Made by a program: the position numbers and the translations under genes | Assembly: GCF_016734805.1 (NCBI RefSeq) | Contig: NZ_JAERQG010000003.1 | Coordinates: forward strand, 372,001-436,000 | DNA length: 64,000 nt | Direction of reading: 5' to 3' | Origin: Marivirga atlantica | GTDB lineage: Bacteria; Bacteroidota; Bacteroidia; Cytophagales; Cyclobacteriaceae | In this document: in pieces, positions 41,456-50,881 of the stretch | Layout: every line of letters begins with the position of its first letter | Numbering within the stretch: the stretch's first letter is position 1 | Notes under the pieces: generated by a model | Database searches by the model: none | What the model was told of the DNA's origin: nothing | What the model saw: only the letters and a program-made list of their open reading frames with translations

Positions 41456-42355
41456 CTATCCTCTTGGATGAAAATCTTTTAAAGTTTGGCTTAAGAAATC
41501 CCTATCCAGATGTGTATAAATTTCTGTGGTAGTAATTGACTCATGGCCAAGCATTTCCTGAACGGCTCTTAAATCTGCCCCACCTTCAATCAAATGGGTT
41601 GCGAAAGAATGTCTAAATGTATGAGGGCTTACTTTCTTCTTAATACCGGCAAGCGCCACCTGCTTTTTTACCATGGTAAAAACTGATATTCTGCTGAGGC
41701 CAGCACCAAACCTGTTAAGAAATACGATATCTCTACTTTCAGGCTTCACATCCACATGTACCCGAACCTCATTTAAATAAATTTTCAAGAATTTTTGAGC
41801 ACTTCGTCCTATAGGCACAAGTCTTTCCTTGCTTCCCTTACCTATCACTCTTAAGAAGCCTATATCAAAATAGGTGTTAGATATTCTTAAATTGATCAGC
41901 TCTGACACTCTTAATCCAGAGCTATAGAGTACTTCCAGCATACACCTGTCTCTAGTTCCGTTAGATTCACTTAAATCAACCGCATTAAGTACTTGTTCTA
42001 TTTCTGGGAAGCTGAGTGTATCCGGTAGCTTACGACCTAATTTAGGGGCTTCTAGTTGTTCTGCCGGATTTTCACTTATCAAATCTTCAAACGTTAAATA
42101 TTTAAAGAATGCTTTTAAGCCTGAAATAATACGAGCTTGTGTATAATCAGCCATTCCCAACTCATTAATGTATTCAATAAAGTTGTGTAAATCGGAGATA
42201 TTTACCTTAAGCGGATCATCTTTAGGATTGGAGATATCCAAAAACTGTTTTAGCTTTAAAACATCGTGGCAATAGGCAGCAACTGTATTCTCAGAAAGAG
42301 ATCTTTCAAGATGCATATAATTTTCAAACTCTTGTAGAAATGTTTGCCAGGCCAT
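41456..42355 (-). CDS. xerD: Site-specific tyrosine recombinase XerD-type
   Basis: Resolves chromosome dimers at dif. 299 residues, exactly the XerC/D size. The N-terminal SAM-like domain covers about 1-90. The catalytic residues are Arg in SSGLRVSELINL (about 150), Lys in RVIGKGSKERLVP, the box HTFRHSFATHL (about 244) and His plus Tyr in LGHESITTTEIYTHL (about 270-282). Bacteroidota often have one Xer. It lies divergently only 20 bases from aroQ. XerD rather than XerC by the ELINLR style, but the two are not firmly separable here. Confidence 0.9.
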   Translation of the reverse strand: MAWQTFLQEFENYMHLERSLSENTVAAYCHDVLKLKQFLDISNPKDDPLKVNISDLHNFIEYINELGMADYTQARIISGLKAFFKYLTFEDLISENPAEQLEAPKLGRKLPDTLSFPEIEQVLNAVDLSESNGTRDRCMLEVLYSSGLRVSELINLRISNTYFDIGFLRVIGKGSKERLVPIGRSAQKFLKIYLNEVRVHVDVKPESRDIVFLNRFGAGLSRISVFTMVKKQVALAGIKKKVSPHTFRHSFATHLIEGGADLRAVQEMLGHESITTTEIYTHLDRDFLSQTLKDFHPRG

Positions 42356-42375
42356 AAACGAAATTAATTTATCTT

Positions 42376-42801
42376 ATGAGAATAATCATTATTAATGGAC
42401 CTAATTTAAACAGGCTTGGTAAGCGTGAGCCGAGTATTTATGGTCATCAATCTTTTGATGATTATTTCGCTGATCTTAAGGATAAATACCAACAACTAGA
42501 ACTGCATTATTTTCAATCGAACATTGAAGGAGAATTAGTAGATCAGTTACACAGCGCTGATGAAAAATTTGATGGCATCATTCTAAATGCAGCAGCCTAT
42601 ACGCATACTTCAGTAGCCATACATGATGCTATTGCTTCAATAAGTAAGCCTGTATTGGAAGTACATATTTCTAACATTTATAAGCGTGAAGAATTTAGAC
42701 ACAAAAGCTTAATTACCTCGCAGTGTGTTGGCATGATAAGCGGCTTAGGCTTAACAGGCTATCAACTCGGGCTTGAATATTTCCTGAATTCAAAATACTA
42801 A
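42376..42801 (+). CDS. aroQ: 3-dehydroquinate dehydratase, type II
   Basis: Third step of the shikimate pathway. 141 residues, the type II length. Signatures: IIINGPNLNRLGKREPSIYG with Tyr as the conserved base, FDGIILNAAAYTHTSVAIHDAI, LEVHISNIYKREEFRHKS. It ends four bases into the convergent VWA gene (CTAA overlap). It starts 20 bases from the divergent xerD. Confidence 0.97.
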   Translation: MRIIIINGPNLNRLGKREPSIYGHQSFDDYFADLKDKYQQLELHYFQSNIEGELVDQLHSADEKFDGIILNAAAYTHTSVAIHDAIASISKPVLEVHISNIYKREEFRHKSLITSQCVGMISGLGLTGYQLGLEYFLNSKY

Positions 42802-43835
42802 TCAACCAATATATTACTTATAAAAGTTGACTTTGAGAATAGCCAAAGCAATAGGAATACAAGTGCCCATTTTAAATAAACATCATAGTAATCTTTAGTA
42901 TCCTTATACCTCGTTTCTTTTATTTCAGCTTTCTCATATTGATCAATAATGTCAAAAACATTTTGTAGGGCTTCATTATCCGTAGCTCGATAAAATTCCC
43001 CCTCTCCTATTTCAGCAATCTGCTTTAAACCACTTACATCCATGCTATTTTCAATGTAGCGTGTTCTGCCGAAAAAATCTTTACCATAAGGCACTTTACC
43101 TTCCTTACCAACTGCAATGGTATAAATCTTAATATCATATGCATTAGCTAATTTGGCAGCCGTTTCCGGATCTATATTTCCGGCATTGTTATCACCATCA
43201 CTCAGCAAAATCAATACTTTCGACTTAGTTTCAGACTCCCTCATCCTATTTGTGCCTACAGCCAAAGCACTACCGATGGCTGTTCCTGAACTTTCAATCA
43301 TTTTAAAATCGATGTCGTTGATATAGCTTTTAAGCAAATCGTAGTCTGTTGTTAATGGGGAGAGTGAATAGGCTTCTCCACTAAAAATTACCAGTCCTAT
43401 CCTATCCTGGAAACGTCCTTCAATAAAGTTCTTAGCTACATTCTTTGCTGCCTCCAATCTATTAGGGGTAAAATCCTGGATCTTCATCGATTCTGAAATA
43501 TCCATTACCAGCATAATGTCAATCCCTTCAGTCCACTGCTCTACACGCTCATTTGTTTGTTGAGGACGCGCAAATGCCAATAGCATAAGCGTTAAACTAA
43601 TAAGTAAAACAATGAAAGGAATAAACCTGATAACGCTTACATAGGCATCACCCAGTTTAACTTTGCTGGTTGCCACAGGTATTTTAGGGCTAAAACGGCT
43701 TTTGATCCATTCGAATAGTAAATAAACGATTGGAAGAGCTGCCATGATATAAAACACCCATTGATGTTCATACTCAAAACCTTGTAAAACTTCCGGCTTA
43801 AACCAATGAAAACTGAACCAATTATCGCTTTGCAT
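42798..43835 (-). CDS. VWA-domain protein, BatA-like
   Basis: 345 residues. Two membrane helices near the N terminus (about 24-43 and 70-89), a VWA domain at about 98-290 with the MIDAS motif DISES, SGTAIG and the late ILLSDGDNNAG, and a C-terminal helix. This is the BatA (aerotolerance) pattern. It overlaps the preceding gene by 14 bases. BatB, TPR-BatC and BatD do not follow on this strand: next is convergent aroQ, so the locus is short. Confidence 0.85.
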   Translation of the reverse strand: MQSDNWFSFHWFKPEVLQGFEYEHQWVFYIMAALPIVYLLFEWIKSRFSPKIPVATSKVKLGDAYVSVIRFIPFIVLLISLTLMLLAFARPQQTNERVEQWTEGIDIMLVMDISESMKIQDFTPNRLEAAKNVAKNFIEGRFQDRIGLVIFSGEAYSLSPLTTDYDLLKSYINDIDFKMIESSGTAIGSALAVGTNRMRESETKSKVLILLSDGDNNAGNIDPETAAKLANAYDIKIYTIAVGKEGKVPYGKDFFGRTRYIENSMDVSGLKQIAEIGEGEFYRATDNEALQNVFDIIDQYEKAEIKETRYKDTKDYYDVYLKWALVFLLLWLFSKSTFISNILVD

Positions 43836-44706
43836 GATCCTCCAATTCTTTTACTATGTTATCGAAAATGGTTGTTGCATAATTTCTAAGATATTCAAAA
43901 CTGCTAACCAATTCTTCCTTTCCTCTTGATGAATAAATTGACCTATCAATTTTTTGAAGATTTACATACAGATCATCTTCATTCATCATGAAGTTAATTT
44001 CTTTTGTGGTAAGCTTAGAGAAGGGTTTCCTACTTAAAAATTCAGCATGTTTTTTCCACTGCACTAACTTTTTCTCAATTGATGATTTTTCGCTTAAATC
44101 ATTAAAATCTTTGAAGCTCTCCAGAAAAAGCGAATGCTTTTTCTTTAATCGATAGATTTTCCATCTCAGCATTATTCTCTTTCCAAAGAAAATAATAACT
44201 GCTAAAACGACTACCGCTAATACAATCAATCCTATTATTAAATAAGGGTAATTAAACTCTTTTTCCACAGCCACATAGTTGGCATTAGCTTTGGCATTCA
44301 GGGAATCGCTCACAACCGGAATCATCTCAGCAAAAACTATGGAATCAGCATTACTCAATACAGAAATGCTATCCTCTCCTTTAATTACAAAAATTGGCAG
44401 CTTTAAACTCTGGTATTGATCCAATTCAAAACTAGCTAAGGTATAAATTACACTATCCTTGCTAGTGGTGCTATCAGTTTCTGTAGTAAAGAATTTTTTA
44501 CTCCTAAATTCAAAAGGATAATAATTGAAGCTTGAATCAGGAAATAGTAAGGTTAAGCTGCTAGGGTATCTTACCGATAATGAAAATTGAACCGGTTCAG
44601 CTAAAGCCATGGTATCCTGAACAAAAAAGGCCTTGGGCTGAATTTGTTGAGCATACGCGAAAATGCTTGAATAAATAAAAATTAAGCAGAATAAAACTCT
44701 TTTCAT
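43822..44706 (-). CDS. Bat-locus membrane protein, BatD-like
   Basis: 294 residues. Signal peptide (about 1-19), a beta-rich periplasmic part with VQFSLSVRYPSSLTLLFPD, one membrane helix near 153-173 (YLIIGLIVLAVVVLAVIIFF) and a cytosolic charged tail. Position between the DUF58 and VWA genes matches the small membrane protein (DUF4381/BatD-like) of such loci. No catalytic motif. The ATG is two bases after the stop of the DUF58 gene, and the end overlaps the VWA start. Confidence 0.65.
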   Translation of the reverse strand: MKRVLFCLIFIYSSIFAYAQQIQPKAFFVQDTMALAEPVQFSLSVRYPSSLTLLFPDSSFNYYPFEFRSKKFFTTETDSTTSKDSVIYTLASFELDQYQSLKLPIFVIKGEDSISVLSNADSIVFAEMIPVVSDSLNAKANANYVAVEKEFNYPYLIIGLIVLAVVVLAVIIFFGKRIMLRWKIYRLKKKHSLFLESFKDFNDLSEKSSIEKKLVQWKKHAEFLSRKPFSKLTTKEINFMMNEDDLYVNLQKIDRSIYSSRGKEELVSSFEYLRNYATTIFDNIVKELEDHAKR

Positions 44707-44707
44707 A

Positions 44708-45586
44708 TTAGGCTTTCTTTGTGCTTAAGTTTCTGATAGTAAATAATTTGATCAGCTTAGGGATAAAATCTTCTTGTGTATCTACCAATACATAATCGGC
44801 CTGATTACGTTTACAGATATCACGAAGTTCTTCGGAGTTATTCCTGTTTTTCTGTTGAAATTTTTTCTTAAATGCTGAGCTAGAGGTGTTCACCCATTTA
44901 ATCTTTCCTGTTTCTTTATCTTCAATAGGAACAATCCCTAAAGTGGGTAGATTAGTTTCCATTTTATCCTTTACATGAATCACTATTAAATCATGTCTTC
45001 TTGCCAATGCCTTTAAATGGTGTTCATAGCCCTCATCAACGAAGTCACTAATTAAGAATATTACACTTCGCCTTTTAATGATTCCAAGAATATAGCTAAA
45101 AGCTTTTTCAAGATTGGTTTTAGTTGAATTGGTCTTTAAATCAAACAGTCGGCTAATGGCATAATAACCATGGTTCTGACCTTTCCCTTGCTTAATATAA
45201 AGCTCACGCTCATCACTGAAAGCGATAAGTCCAACCTGACTTCCTTCCTTTAAAGCAGATAATGTTAATACTCCGGCAATCTCTTTAGTGATATCCATCT
45301 TTTGTTTGCCAGTAGCCCCAATATTCTGTGAAGCACTTACATCAACCAAAAAATAAACACTTTGCTCTTTGTCCTCTTTGAAGGTTTTCACAAAAGTTCC
45401 ATGCCCTTTTGCGGATACATTCCAATCAATGGTTCTCACATCATCACCATATTGATAAGGCCTTACATCATCAAACTCTAAGCCTGAACCTTTAAATACA
45501 GAATGGAAATCACCCTGCATCTGGTTGTTCACTGCTTTTCTAATCTTTATCTCGTATTTCCTAAGCTTTTTAAAGAGCTCTCTCAT
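44708..45586 (-). CDS. DUF58 domain protein
   Basis: 292 residues. The DUF58 signature GDFHSVFKGSGLEFDDVRPYQYGDDVRTIDWNVSA (read in parts; residues about 24-60) is clear, followed by a VWA-like portion with YFLVDVSASQNIGA and GLIAFSDERELYI. It normally works with a MoxR AAA ATPase, which should lie just upstream, but here the divergent DUF4296 gene is there and no MoxR is visible. First gene of a three-gene operon with the BatD-like and BatA-like genes. Confidence 0.88.
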   Translation of the reverse strand: MRELFKKLRKYEIKIRKAVNNQMQGDFHSVFKGSGLEFDDVRPYQYGDDVRTIDWNVSAKGHGTFVKTFKEDKEQSVYFLVDVSASQNIGATGKQKMDITKEIAGVLTLSALKEGSQVGLIAFSDERELYIKQGKGQNHGYYAISRLFDLKTNSTKTNLEKAFSYILGIIKRRSVIFLISDFVDEGYEHHLKALARRHDLIVIHVKDKMETNLPTLGIVPIEDKETGKIKWVNTSSSAFKKKFQQKNRNNSEELRDICKRNQADYVLVDTQEDFIPKLIKLFTIRNLSTKKA

Positions 45587-45787
45587 AAATTTCTACCATT
45601 TACCAAACTTCTTAAGACAAGTGAACGAAAGCACCTGCCAAAATTGTTTTTAACAATTGTCTGAAATAGCTTTGGCAACAAATTTGAAGATAATAATGTG
45701 CAATTTTAGAAATAAATGCCCAAAATAGTAAATAATGTATTTAACTCATTGGCGTATTTATAGTTGCCTTATTCAAACAACAACATA

Positions 45788-46156
45788 ATGCATAAAACCC
45801 TACTTTTTGTCTTTACAATATTAATAATTGTTTCCTGCTCTAAAAAGGAATCTGTGCCGAACGGTATTATACCGCCTGAAAAAATGGCACAAATAATAGC
45901 TGAAATATATAATGCTGAATATAAGGTGAGTCATGTGGGTTTAAAGCATGATTCCACCAAGGTTGTATTTCGACATTACGAGCTAAAAATATTTGAGGAT
46001 TTTAATGTAAGCGACTCCATCTATAAAAAGAGCTTTGCCTATTATCTGGAGAATCCTAATGAGCTTGAATCAGTTTACGATATAGTAATTGACAGTTTGA
46101 GTTTACAAGAGCAAGTAAGAGAAGCTGAGAACAGAAAAAAGAAAGATCGTAACTAA
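45788..46156 (+). CDS. DUF4296 lipoprotein
   Basis: 122 residues from ATG 45788 (the longer start at 45764 is disfavoured). Signal with a lipobox ending IIVSC, Cys around residue 16. Then IIPPEKMAQIIAEIYNAEYKVSH and FEDFNVSDSIYKKSFAYYLENP, the DUF4296 pattern of Bacteroidota. Function unknown. It sits two bases upstream of mutS2, so the two are cotranscribed. The intergenic space to DUF58 (201 bases) holds both promoters and no other gene. Confidence 0.8.
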   Translation: MHKTLLFVFTILIIVSCSKKESVPNGIIPPEKMAQIIAEIYNAEYKVSHVGLKHDSTKVVFRHYELKIFEDFNVSDSIYKKSFAYYLENPNELESVYDIVIDSLSLQEQVREAENRKKKDRN

Positions 46157-46157
46157 C

Positions 46158-48557
46158 ATGATATTACCTGCAGATTTTGAGCAACGTATTGGATTCGACA
46201 AAATCAGGGAACATCTGAAAGAAGAATGCACAAGTACCTTAGGTCAATCTATTGTAGACAAAATGAGTTTCTTATCTCATTTTGAGAAACTTCAAAAGCT
46301 CTTATTACAAACTGACGAGTTCAAAAAAATAATCCAATCAGGAGAGTATTTTCCTAATAGCAACTACATAGATGTTAGTGGCTTTATTAAAAGAGCTAAA
46401 ATAACAGGTTCTTTCTTCTCTGAAGAAGAGTTTTATCAGCTTAAGCTTAGCCTGAATACTATACTGGAGTGTATTTCTTTTTTTGATACCTATGAAGAAG
46501 AATATCAGGAACTTTATACACTGCGAAAGAACGTTGCGCTCGATAAAAAGCTATTTGAAGCAATTGATGACAAAATAGATGATAAAGGAAAACTAAGAAA
46601 TAATGCCAGCCAGGAGCTTTCAAATATAAGATCATCAATTTTTAAAGTACAGGCGCAACTAAGAAGTGTAGTTGAAAAAATTTATAGACAAGCTTCTCAA
46701 AATGGTCACACACCTGAAGATGCTTCTATAACCATACGTGATGGCCGCCTAGTAATACCTGTACTTACAGAATATAAAAAGCGCATTAAAGGCTTTATTC
46801 ATGATCAATCTGCCACTGGTCAAACTTTGTTTATTGAGCCGGCAGAAGCTCTTGAAATGAATAATGAGGTACGTGAACTCGAGTATAAAGAGCGAAGAGA
46901 GATTGTAAAAATCTTAACTGCTCTGACTGCCCAAGTGAAGCCTGAGTTAGATGCATTAGATAGAGCCTATAAATTTCTAGCAGTAGTAGACTTTATAAGG
47001 GCAAAGGCGAGATTTTCGTTAAAAATAGATGCCTATTTACCAGAGTTGGTTGATAAGCGCATGCTGGTACTCAATAAAGCGAAACATCCCCTGCTCAAAT
47101 TAAGCTTGGAAAAGCAAGGTAAAGAGGTTGTTGATCTTAGTGTTCAGCTTAATCCCGATAACAGAATTCTTATTATTTCAGGACCTAATGCTGGCGGTAA
47201 ATCAGTAAGCTTAAAAACTATTGGACTTCTACAGTATATGCTTCAGAATGGCTTGTTAATACCGGCCATGCCTGATAGTCAATGTGGTATTTTTAAAAAC
47301 TTATTCATTGATATCGGTGACCAACAAAGCATTGAAAATGACTTAAGTACCTATAGCTCTCACTTGCAGAATATGAAGCACTTTCTAGATGGGGCAAACA
47401 AGCAAACACTGTTTCTTATTGATGAATTTGGTACGGGGACAGAACCACGTTTTGGAGGTGCCATAGCCGAATCTATTTTGGAGGAGCTTTACAAGGCAAA
47501 GGCTTTTGGGGTTATTACTACACATTATGACAACATCAAAAATTTTGCAGAAAAGTACCCTAATGTTCTAAATGGTGCCATGAAGTTTGATGTTAAAAAC
47601 CTTTCACCACTATATGAATTAGAAATCGGGAAACCAGGTAGTTCATTTGCGCTGGAAGTGGCAGAGAAAATGGGGATTGCTCATGCTGTAATTAAATCCG
47701 CCAAGTCAAAAATTGGTACCGAGCGTGTGAATTATGATAAAATGTTAAATGCGCTAGGTAAAGAAAAAAGAAGTCTGGAACTGCAGCTTAAAGATATTAA
47801 AGGAAGAGAAAATCAACTGGAAGAAACAGTTAAAGAATACGAGGAGCTCAACAATTTCCTTAACGAGCAAAAGAAAAATATCATTTTTGAAGCTAAGCGT
47901 GAGGCTAAAGCAATCATTCAGGAAGCCAATAAAAGAATTGAACAAGCTGTAAGAGAAATAAAGGAATCAAAAGCTAAAAAAGAAGTAACACAGCAGGCTC
48001 GTGAACAACTCAAAGCATTTGATAAGAAAGTAACACCTACTAAGGAGGAACAAGAAAGCAGCACGAGCAGAAACGATGAATTTAAGGAAGCAAAAGGTGC
48101 TATTCAGAGTGGTGACTTTGTTCGCATAAAAGGACAGTCAGCTATTGGAGAAGTGCTTGCCGTAGGTAATAAAGAAGCTGAAATACTATTAGGAGAACTT
48201 AAATCTAAAGTAAAGCTGAACCGACTTCAGAGGATGTCTAAAAGTGAAGCTAAAAAAGAAAAGAAAAAATCTTATTCGGCCTCTTCAACAGGTATGATTG
48301 AACGTTCAACCAATTTTTCTCAACAAGTGGACGTGAGAGGCATGCGGGTAGAAGAAGCCATAACGGCAGCAGACAGGTTTATAGATGACGCCTTAGTACT
48401 TGGTTATAATGAAGTTAGCATTTTACATGGACGCGGAGATGGAATTTTGAGGAAGGTACTTAGAGACTACCTAAGACAGTACAACTATGTTAAGTCATTA
48501 AAGAATGAACATGAAGAACGAGGTGGTGATGGTATAACACTTGTCACTTTAGGTTAA
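46158..48557 (+). CDS. mutS2: Endonuclease MutS2
   Basis: Binds branched DNA or stalled ribosomes; suppresses recombination or rescues translation. 799 residues, typical. The ABC-type ATPase has GPNAGGKSV (near residue 342) and LFLIDEFGTGTEP (near 420). After it a long coiled coil (about 510-615), the KOW-like part (VRIKGQSAIGEVLAVG) and a C-terminal Smr domain (about 720-799) with VDVRGMRVEEAI and LHGRGDGILRKVLRDYL. The HGRGxG segment is the Smr nuclease motif. Two bases from the DUF4296 gene. Confidence 0.96.
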   Translation: MILPADFEQRIGFDKIREHLKEECTSTLGQSIVDKMSFLSHFEKLQKLLLQTDEFKKIIQSGEYFPNSNYIDVSGFIKRAKITGSFFSEEEFYQLKLSLNTILECISFFDTYEEEYQELYTLRKNVALDKKLFEAIDDKIDDKGKLRNNASQELSNIRSSIFKVQAQLRSVVEKIYRQASQNGHTPEDASITIRDGRLVIPVLTEYKKRIKGFIHDQSATGQTLFIEPAEALEMNNEVRELEYKERREIVKILTALTAQVKPELDALDRAYKFLAVVDFIRAKARFSLKIDAYLPELVDKRMLVLNKAKHPLLKLSLEKQGKEVVDLSVQLNPDNRILIISGPNAGGKSVSLKTIGLLQYMLQNGLLIPAMPDSQCGIFKNLFIDIGDQQSIENDLSTYSSHLQNMKHFLDGANKQTLFLIDEFGTGTEPRFGGAIAESILEELYKAKAFGVITTHYDNIKNFAEKYPNVLNGAMKFDVKNLSPLYELEIGKPGSSFALEVAEKMGIAHAVIKSAKSKIGTERVNYDKMLNALGKEKRSLELQLKDIKGRENQLEETVKEYEELNNFLNEQKKNIIFEAKREAKAIIQEANKRIEQAVREIKESKAKKEVTQQAREQLKAFDKKVTPTKEEQESSTSRNDEFKEAKGAIQSGDFVRIKGQSAIGEVLAVGNKEAEILLGELKSKVKLNRLQRMSKSEAKKEKKKSYSASSTGMIERSTNFSQQVDVRGMRVEEAITAADRFIDDALVLGYNEVSILHGRGDGILRKVLRDYLRQYNYVKSLKNEHEERGGDGITLVTLG

Positions 48558-48665
48558 TTTTTTTTCAGATTACTGGCGAAACACTTGTATAGAAAAACTA
48601 AATTATATTTCTTTGCACTCGCATTCGGGAGAAGCGGTTAATTTTCCCACATAGATTATAGATTT

Positions 48666-48739
48666 GGTCCGTTAGCTCAGCTGGATAGAGCAACTGCCTT
48701 CTAAGCAGTAGGTCCCAGGTTCGAATCCTGGACGGATCA
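48666..48739 (+). tRNA. tRNA-Arg (anticodon TCT)
   Basis: 74-base cloverleaf. Acceptor stem GGTCCGT / ACGGATC with one G-T pair, D-arm in TAGCTCAGCTGGATAGAGCA, anticodon stem ACTGC / GCAGT with loop CTTCTAA (anticodon TCT, decoding AGA), T-arm CCAGG-TTCGAAT-CCTGG, discriminator A. The CCA end is not encoded. A terminator hairpin follows immediately. Confidence 0.95.
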
Positions 48740-48740
48740 C

Positions 48741-48773
48741 AAAAACCCTGGCCTTTTTTCGTCAGGGTTTTTT
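48741..48773 (+). terminator. Terminator after tRNA-Arg
   Basis: AAAACCCTG / CAGGGTTTT stem, a loop rich in T, and a six-T tail, beginning two bases after the tRNA. Confidence 0.85.
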
Positions 48774-48895
48774 GTTTTAAAAATTCATATCTTATAAAAG
48801 TACTTTTTGATTTTGACTTTCTAGCTTAAGAATTACCAATTTAAACTTAACCTTATGTAACACTCAGAGTGTGAAAGATAATAAATCACAATTTT
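48774..48895. other. Short AT-rich spacer
   Basis: Between the tRNA terminator and the convergent end of the sulfotransferase-like gene; no gene or structure seen. Confidence 0.5.
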
Positions 48896-50479
48896 TTATT
48901 TTATTAATATTTTTTGATTATAATTCTCTCCATTAACTGTTTGAATATTTAACAAATACATCCCTTGAATAAAAGGTAAGTTAAATGTATTCAAATCCTC
49001 ACCTTTTATTAAATCCCTTGTAAAAATAGCTCTACCATGCATATCATATATTACAAGTCTTTCTGCAGCCATTTCTTTATCAACAAATTGAAGAGTTTGA
49101 TTGTGAACTGGATTATTAACCACCAATGACTGCGTTTGAAAATTCTTTGAGGATAAAACTCGTTTTTGACAACCATTTGAAAGCGTATTTTCATCTTCGA
49201 TAATTGTGCCTAAATCTAATTCGAAATTTTCAAAGGCTCTAAATTCTTTTTGATATCTAATCGCCCTGAAAATACCTGTACCATTCACTGTATCTGAATA
49301 TTGATCAAAAATACCTTCCCCTGTTGGATTGATATAGGACCACAAAAGCGAGCCATCTTTCTTTATTTCTGATATTCTACCTTTGCTAGTTTCACAAACT
49401 AATAAGTTTCCGTTTTTAAGACTCATAACCCCTGCCTTTCTGTTTTCTTGTAGTGTTTGACCTAAAATATTACCACTCCAAGAGAACTCTTCATTTTGCG
49501 GCAAATAACCTTCATCATTAATTACATATTCATCACTATTTATTTCTGTTTGGATAATCATTAAACTAGAATTACCACCTGGATTATTGTTAAAAACAGT
49601 AATTTTGCCATCATCCTGAAAGCCATCATTTACCCATTTAGCATCATGCTGTCTATATAATTGATTAGCTGAAGAGTCTAGTAAGTAATTATTCTTATTT
49701 CCCCAGCGCCATAAAAAGTCACCTCCTCTATTAAAAATACCTCCTGTGTTGCCAGCGGCCTCATCTATAGTAGTAGAGTGATCGATTATGAAAATTTCAG
49801 ACAAATTTCTGGCTGAAATCAATATCTGATCTAATTCCTCATTATAATCAATACTATTTACATGAGAAAAATTTAATTCTTGACTATAATTAATATTCAT
49901 TAATTCAGGATGGTTACTGATTACACCATAGTTATCAAGAGTTGAATCTACGTCCTGAATTAAATGATCAAATAATCGCCATTCCCATACGATCTCAATT
50001 TCATTAGTTCCAACAGGCTTGATTTCTATTATTTTGTCCAATCTTATGGAGTCTTCTTCGAATAACTGGGATTTACCTTTTTCTAATATCTCTTCTCTGC
50101 TATAGTAGTCATATGTTATTACTAGGATATTACCATTTGGTAAAGGTTCAATGTCATGATGCTGTTGTAAAGAGTTAGTCGAATAACTCCATACTTCTTC
50201 ATTGTACCAGTCGCGTATTTGTATTTTTTCAATACCCGCCCTTAAAACGCTCCCATTCTGAAGAAGATAAGCTGTTCTGTTAGGTACATCATCAAACTCC
50301 CAAGAGTTTATTTTATAACCACATTGATTAATTAAATATACAAAATTATTGTTTTCTGGAGTAAATAGCGTATAACCATCATCCGACTGATCTGAATGAT
50401 GAATTAATCCAATTGTTGGATTTTGAGATAGCAGCGGAGTGCTTAAAAAAAACAGAAATAATACTAGTCTTAAAATCAT
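48896..50479 (-). CDS. Arylsulfotransferase (ASST)-like secreted protein with T9SS domain
   Basis: 527 residues. Signal peptide about 1-18 (LLSQ). The beta-propeller of the arylsulfotransferase family is recognisable: NGNILVITYDYYSREEIL, HVNSIDYNEELDQILISARNLSEIFIID, FLWRWGNKNNYLL, QHDAKWVNDGFQDDGKITVFNNN and SLKNGNLLVCETSKGRISEI. The last 75 residues form a Por sorting domain (VVNNPVHNQTLQFV, MYLLNIQTVNGENYNQKILIK). Sulfate transfer between phenols is known for the family; activity here is unproven. Monocistronic. Confidence 0.75.
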   Translation of the reverse strand: MILRLVLFLFFLSTPLLSQNPTIGLIHHSDQSDDGYTLFTPENNNFVYLINQCGYKINSWEFDDVPNRTAYLLQNGSVLRAGIEKIQIRDWYNEEVWSYSTNSLQQHHDIEPLPNGNILVITYDYYSREEILEKGKSQLFEEDSIRLDKIIEIKPVGTNEIEIVWEWRLFDHLIQDVDSTLDNYGVISNHPELMNINYSQELNFSHVNSIDYNEELDQILISARNLSEIFIIDHSTTIDEAAGNTGGIFNRGGDFLWRWGNKNNYLLDSSANQLYRQHDAKWVNDGFQDDGKITVFNNNPGGNSSLMIIQTEINSDEYVINDEGYLPQNEEFSWSGNILGQTLQENRKAGVMSLKNGNLLVCETSKGRISEIKKDGSLLWSYINPTGEGIFDQYSDTVNGTGIFRAIRYQKEFRAFENFELDLGTIIEDENTLSNGCQKRVLSSKNFQTQSLVVNNPVHNQTLQFVDKEMAAERLVIYDMHGRAIFTRDLIKGEDLNTFNLPFIQGMYLLNIQTVNGENYNQKILIK

Positions 50480-50513
50480 TTATTTATTATTTGAATTGAA
50501 ATCTAACTAAAAT

Positions 50514-50834
50514 TTAACCTTTCGGAGACAGCTTTTCCTTCCCCCTCAAAATATCAAAAAACAACTTGAAATCAGAAGCTAAACTCCATAGTGGATAGGT
50601 AAATGTAGCGGGCTTATTTTTCTCGTAAAAGAAATGACCAACCCAGGCAAACCCATAGCCTGTGACAGGAATTAACCATAGCCCCCACCATGTTTGTGTA
50701 AGCAGTGCCCACGCCAACACTACAAAAATTAATGCCGTACCTGTGAAATGTAACTTTCTGCATGTAGCATCCTGATGTTCAGTTAAATAATAAGGATAAA
50801 ACTCTTTGAAGCTTTTATATTCTCTTTCTGCCAT
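50514..50834 (-). CDS. Mpo1-like (DUF962) membrane protein
   Basis: 106 residues. The DUF962 pattern is clear: SFKEFYPYYLTEHQDATCRKLHFTGTALIF (in parts), WGLWLIPVTGYGFAWVGHFFYEKNKPATF and PLWSLASDFKLF. The His residues in EHQ, LHFTGT and GHFFYEKNKPATF match the metal-binding pattern of yeast Mpo1, a 2-hydroxy-fatty-acid dioxygenase, so a lipid role is inferred. Three to four membrane helices. 48 bases separate it from mscL upstream. Confidence 0.88.
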   Translation of the reverse strand: MAEREYKSFKEFYPYYLTEHQDATCRKLHFTGTALIFVVLAWALLTQTWWGLWLIPVTGYGFAWVGHFFYEKNKPATFTYPLWSLASDFKLFFDILRGKEKLSPKG

Positions 50835-50881
50835 AACACAAGCCTTTTTATTAAATTACGTTAATTGATCCGAAAATAAAA

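Noticed and set aside
41456-42355. The Xer recombinase as integrase for the attC-like repeats
   Set aside because: It has the ordinary XerD length and motifs, lies 15 kb away among housekeeping genes, and I cannot see an added IntI-type insertion near the second catalytic box. Chromosome-dimer resolution explains it.
48666-48773. tRNA as an integration site for a mobile element
   Set aside because: No direct repeat of the tRNA 3' end and no integrase nearby; the region on both sides is ordinary.
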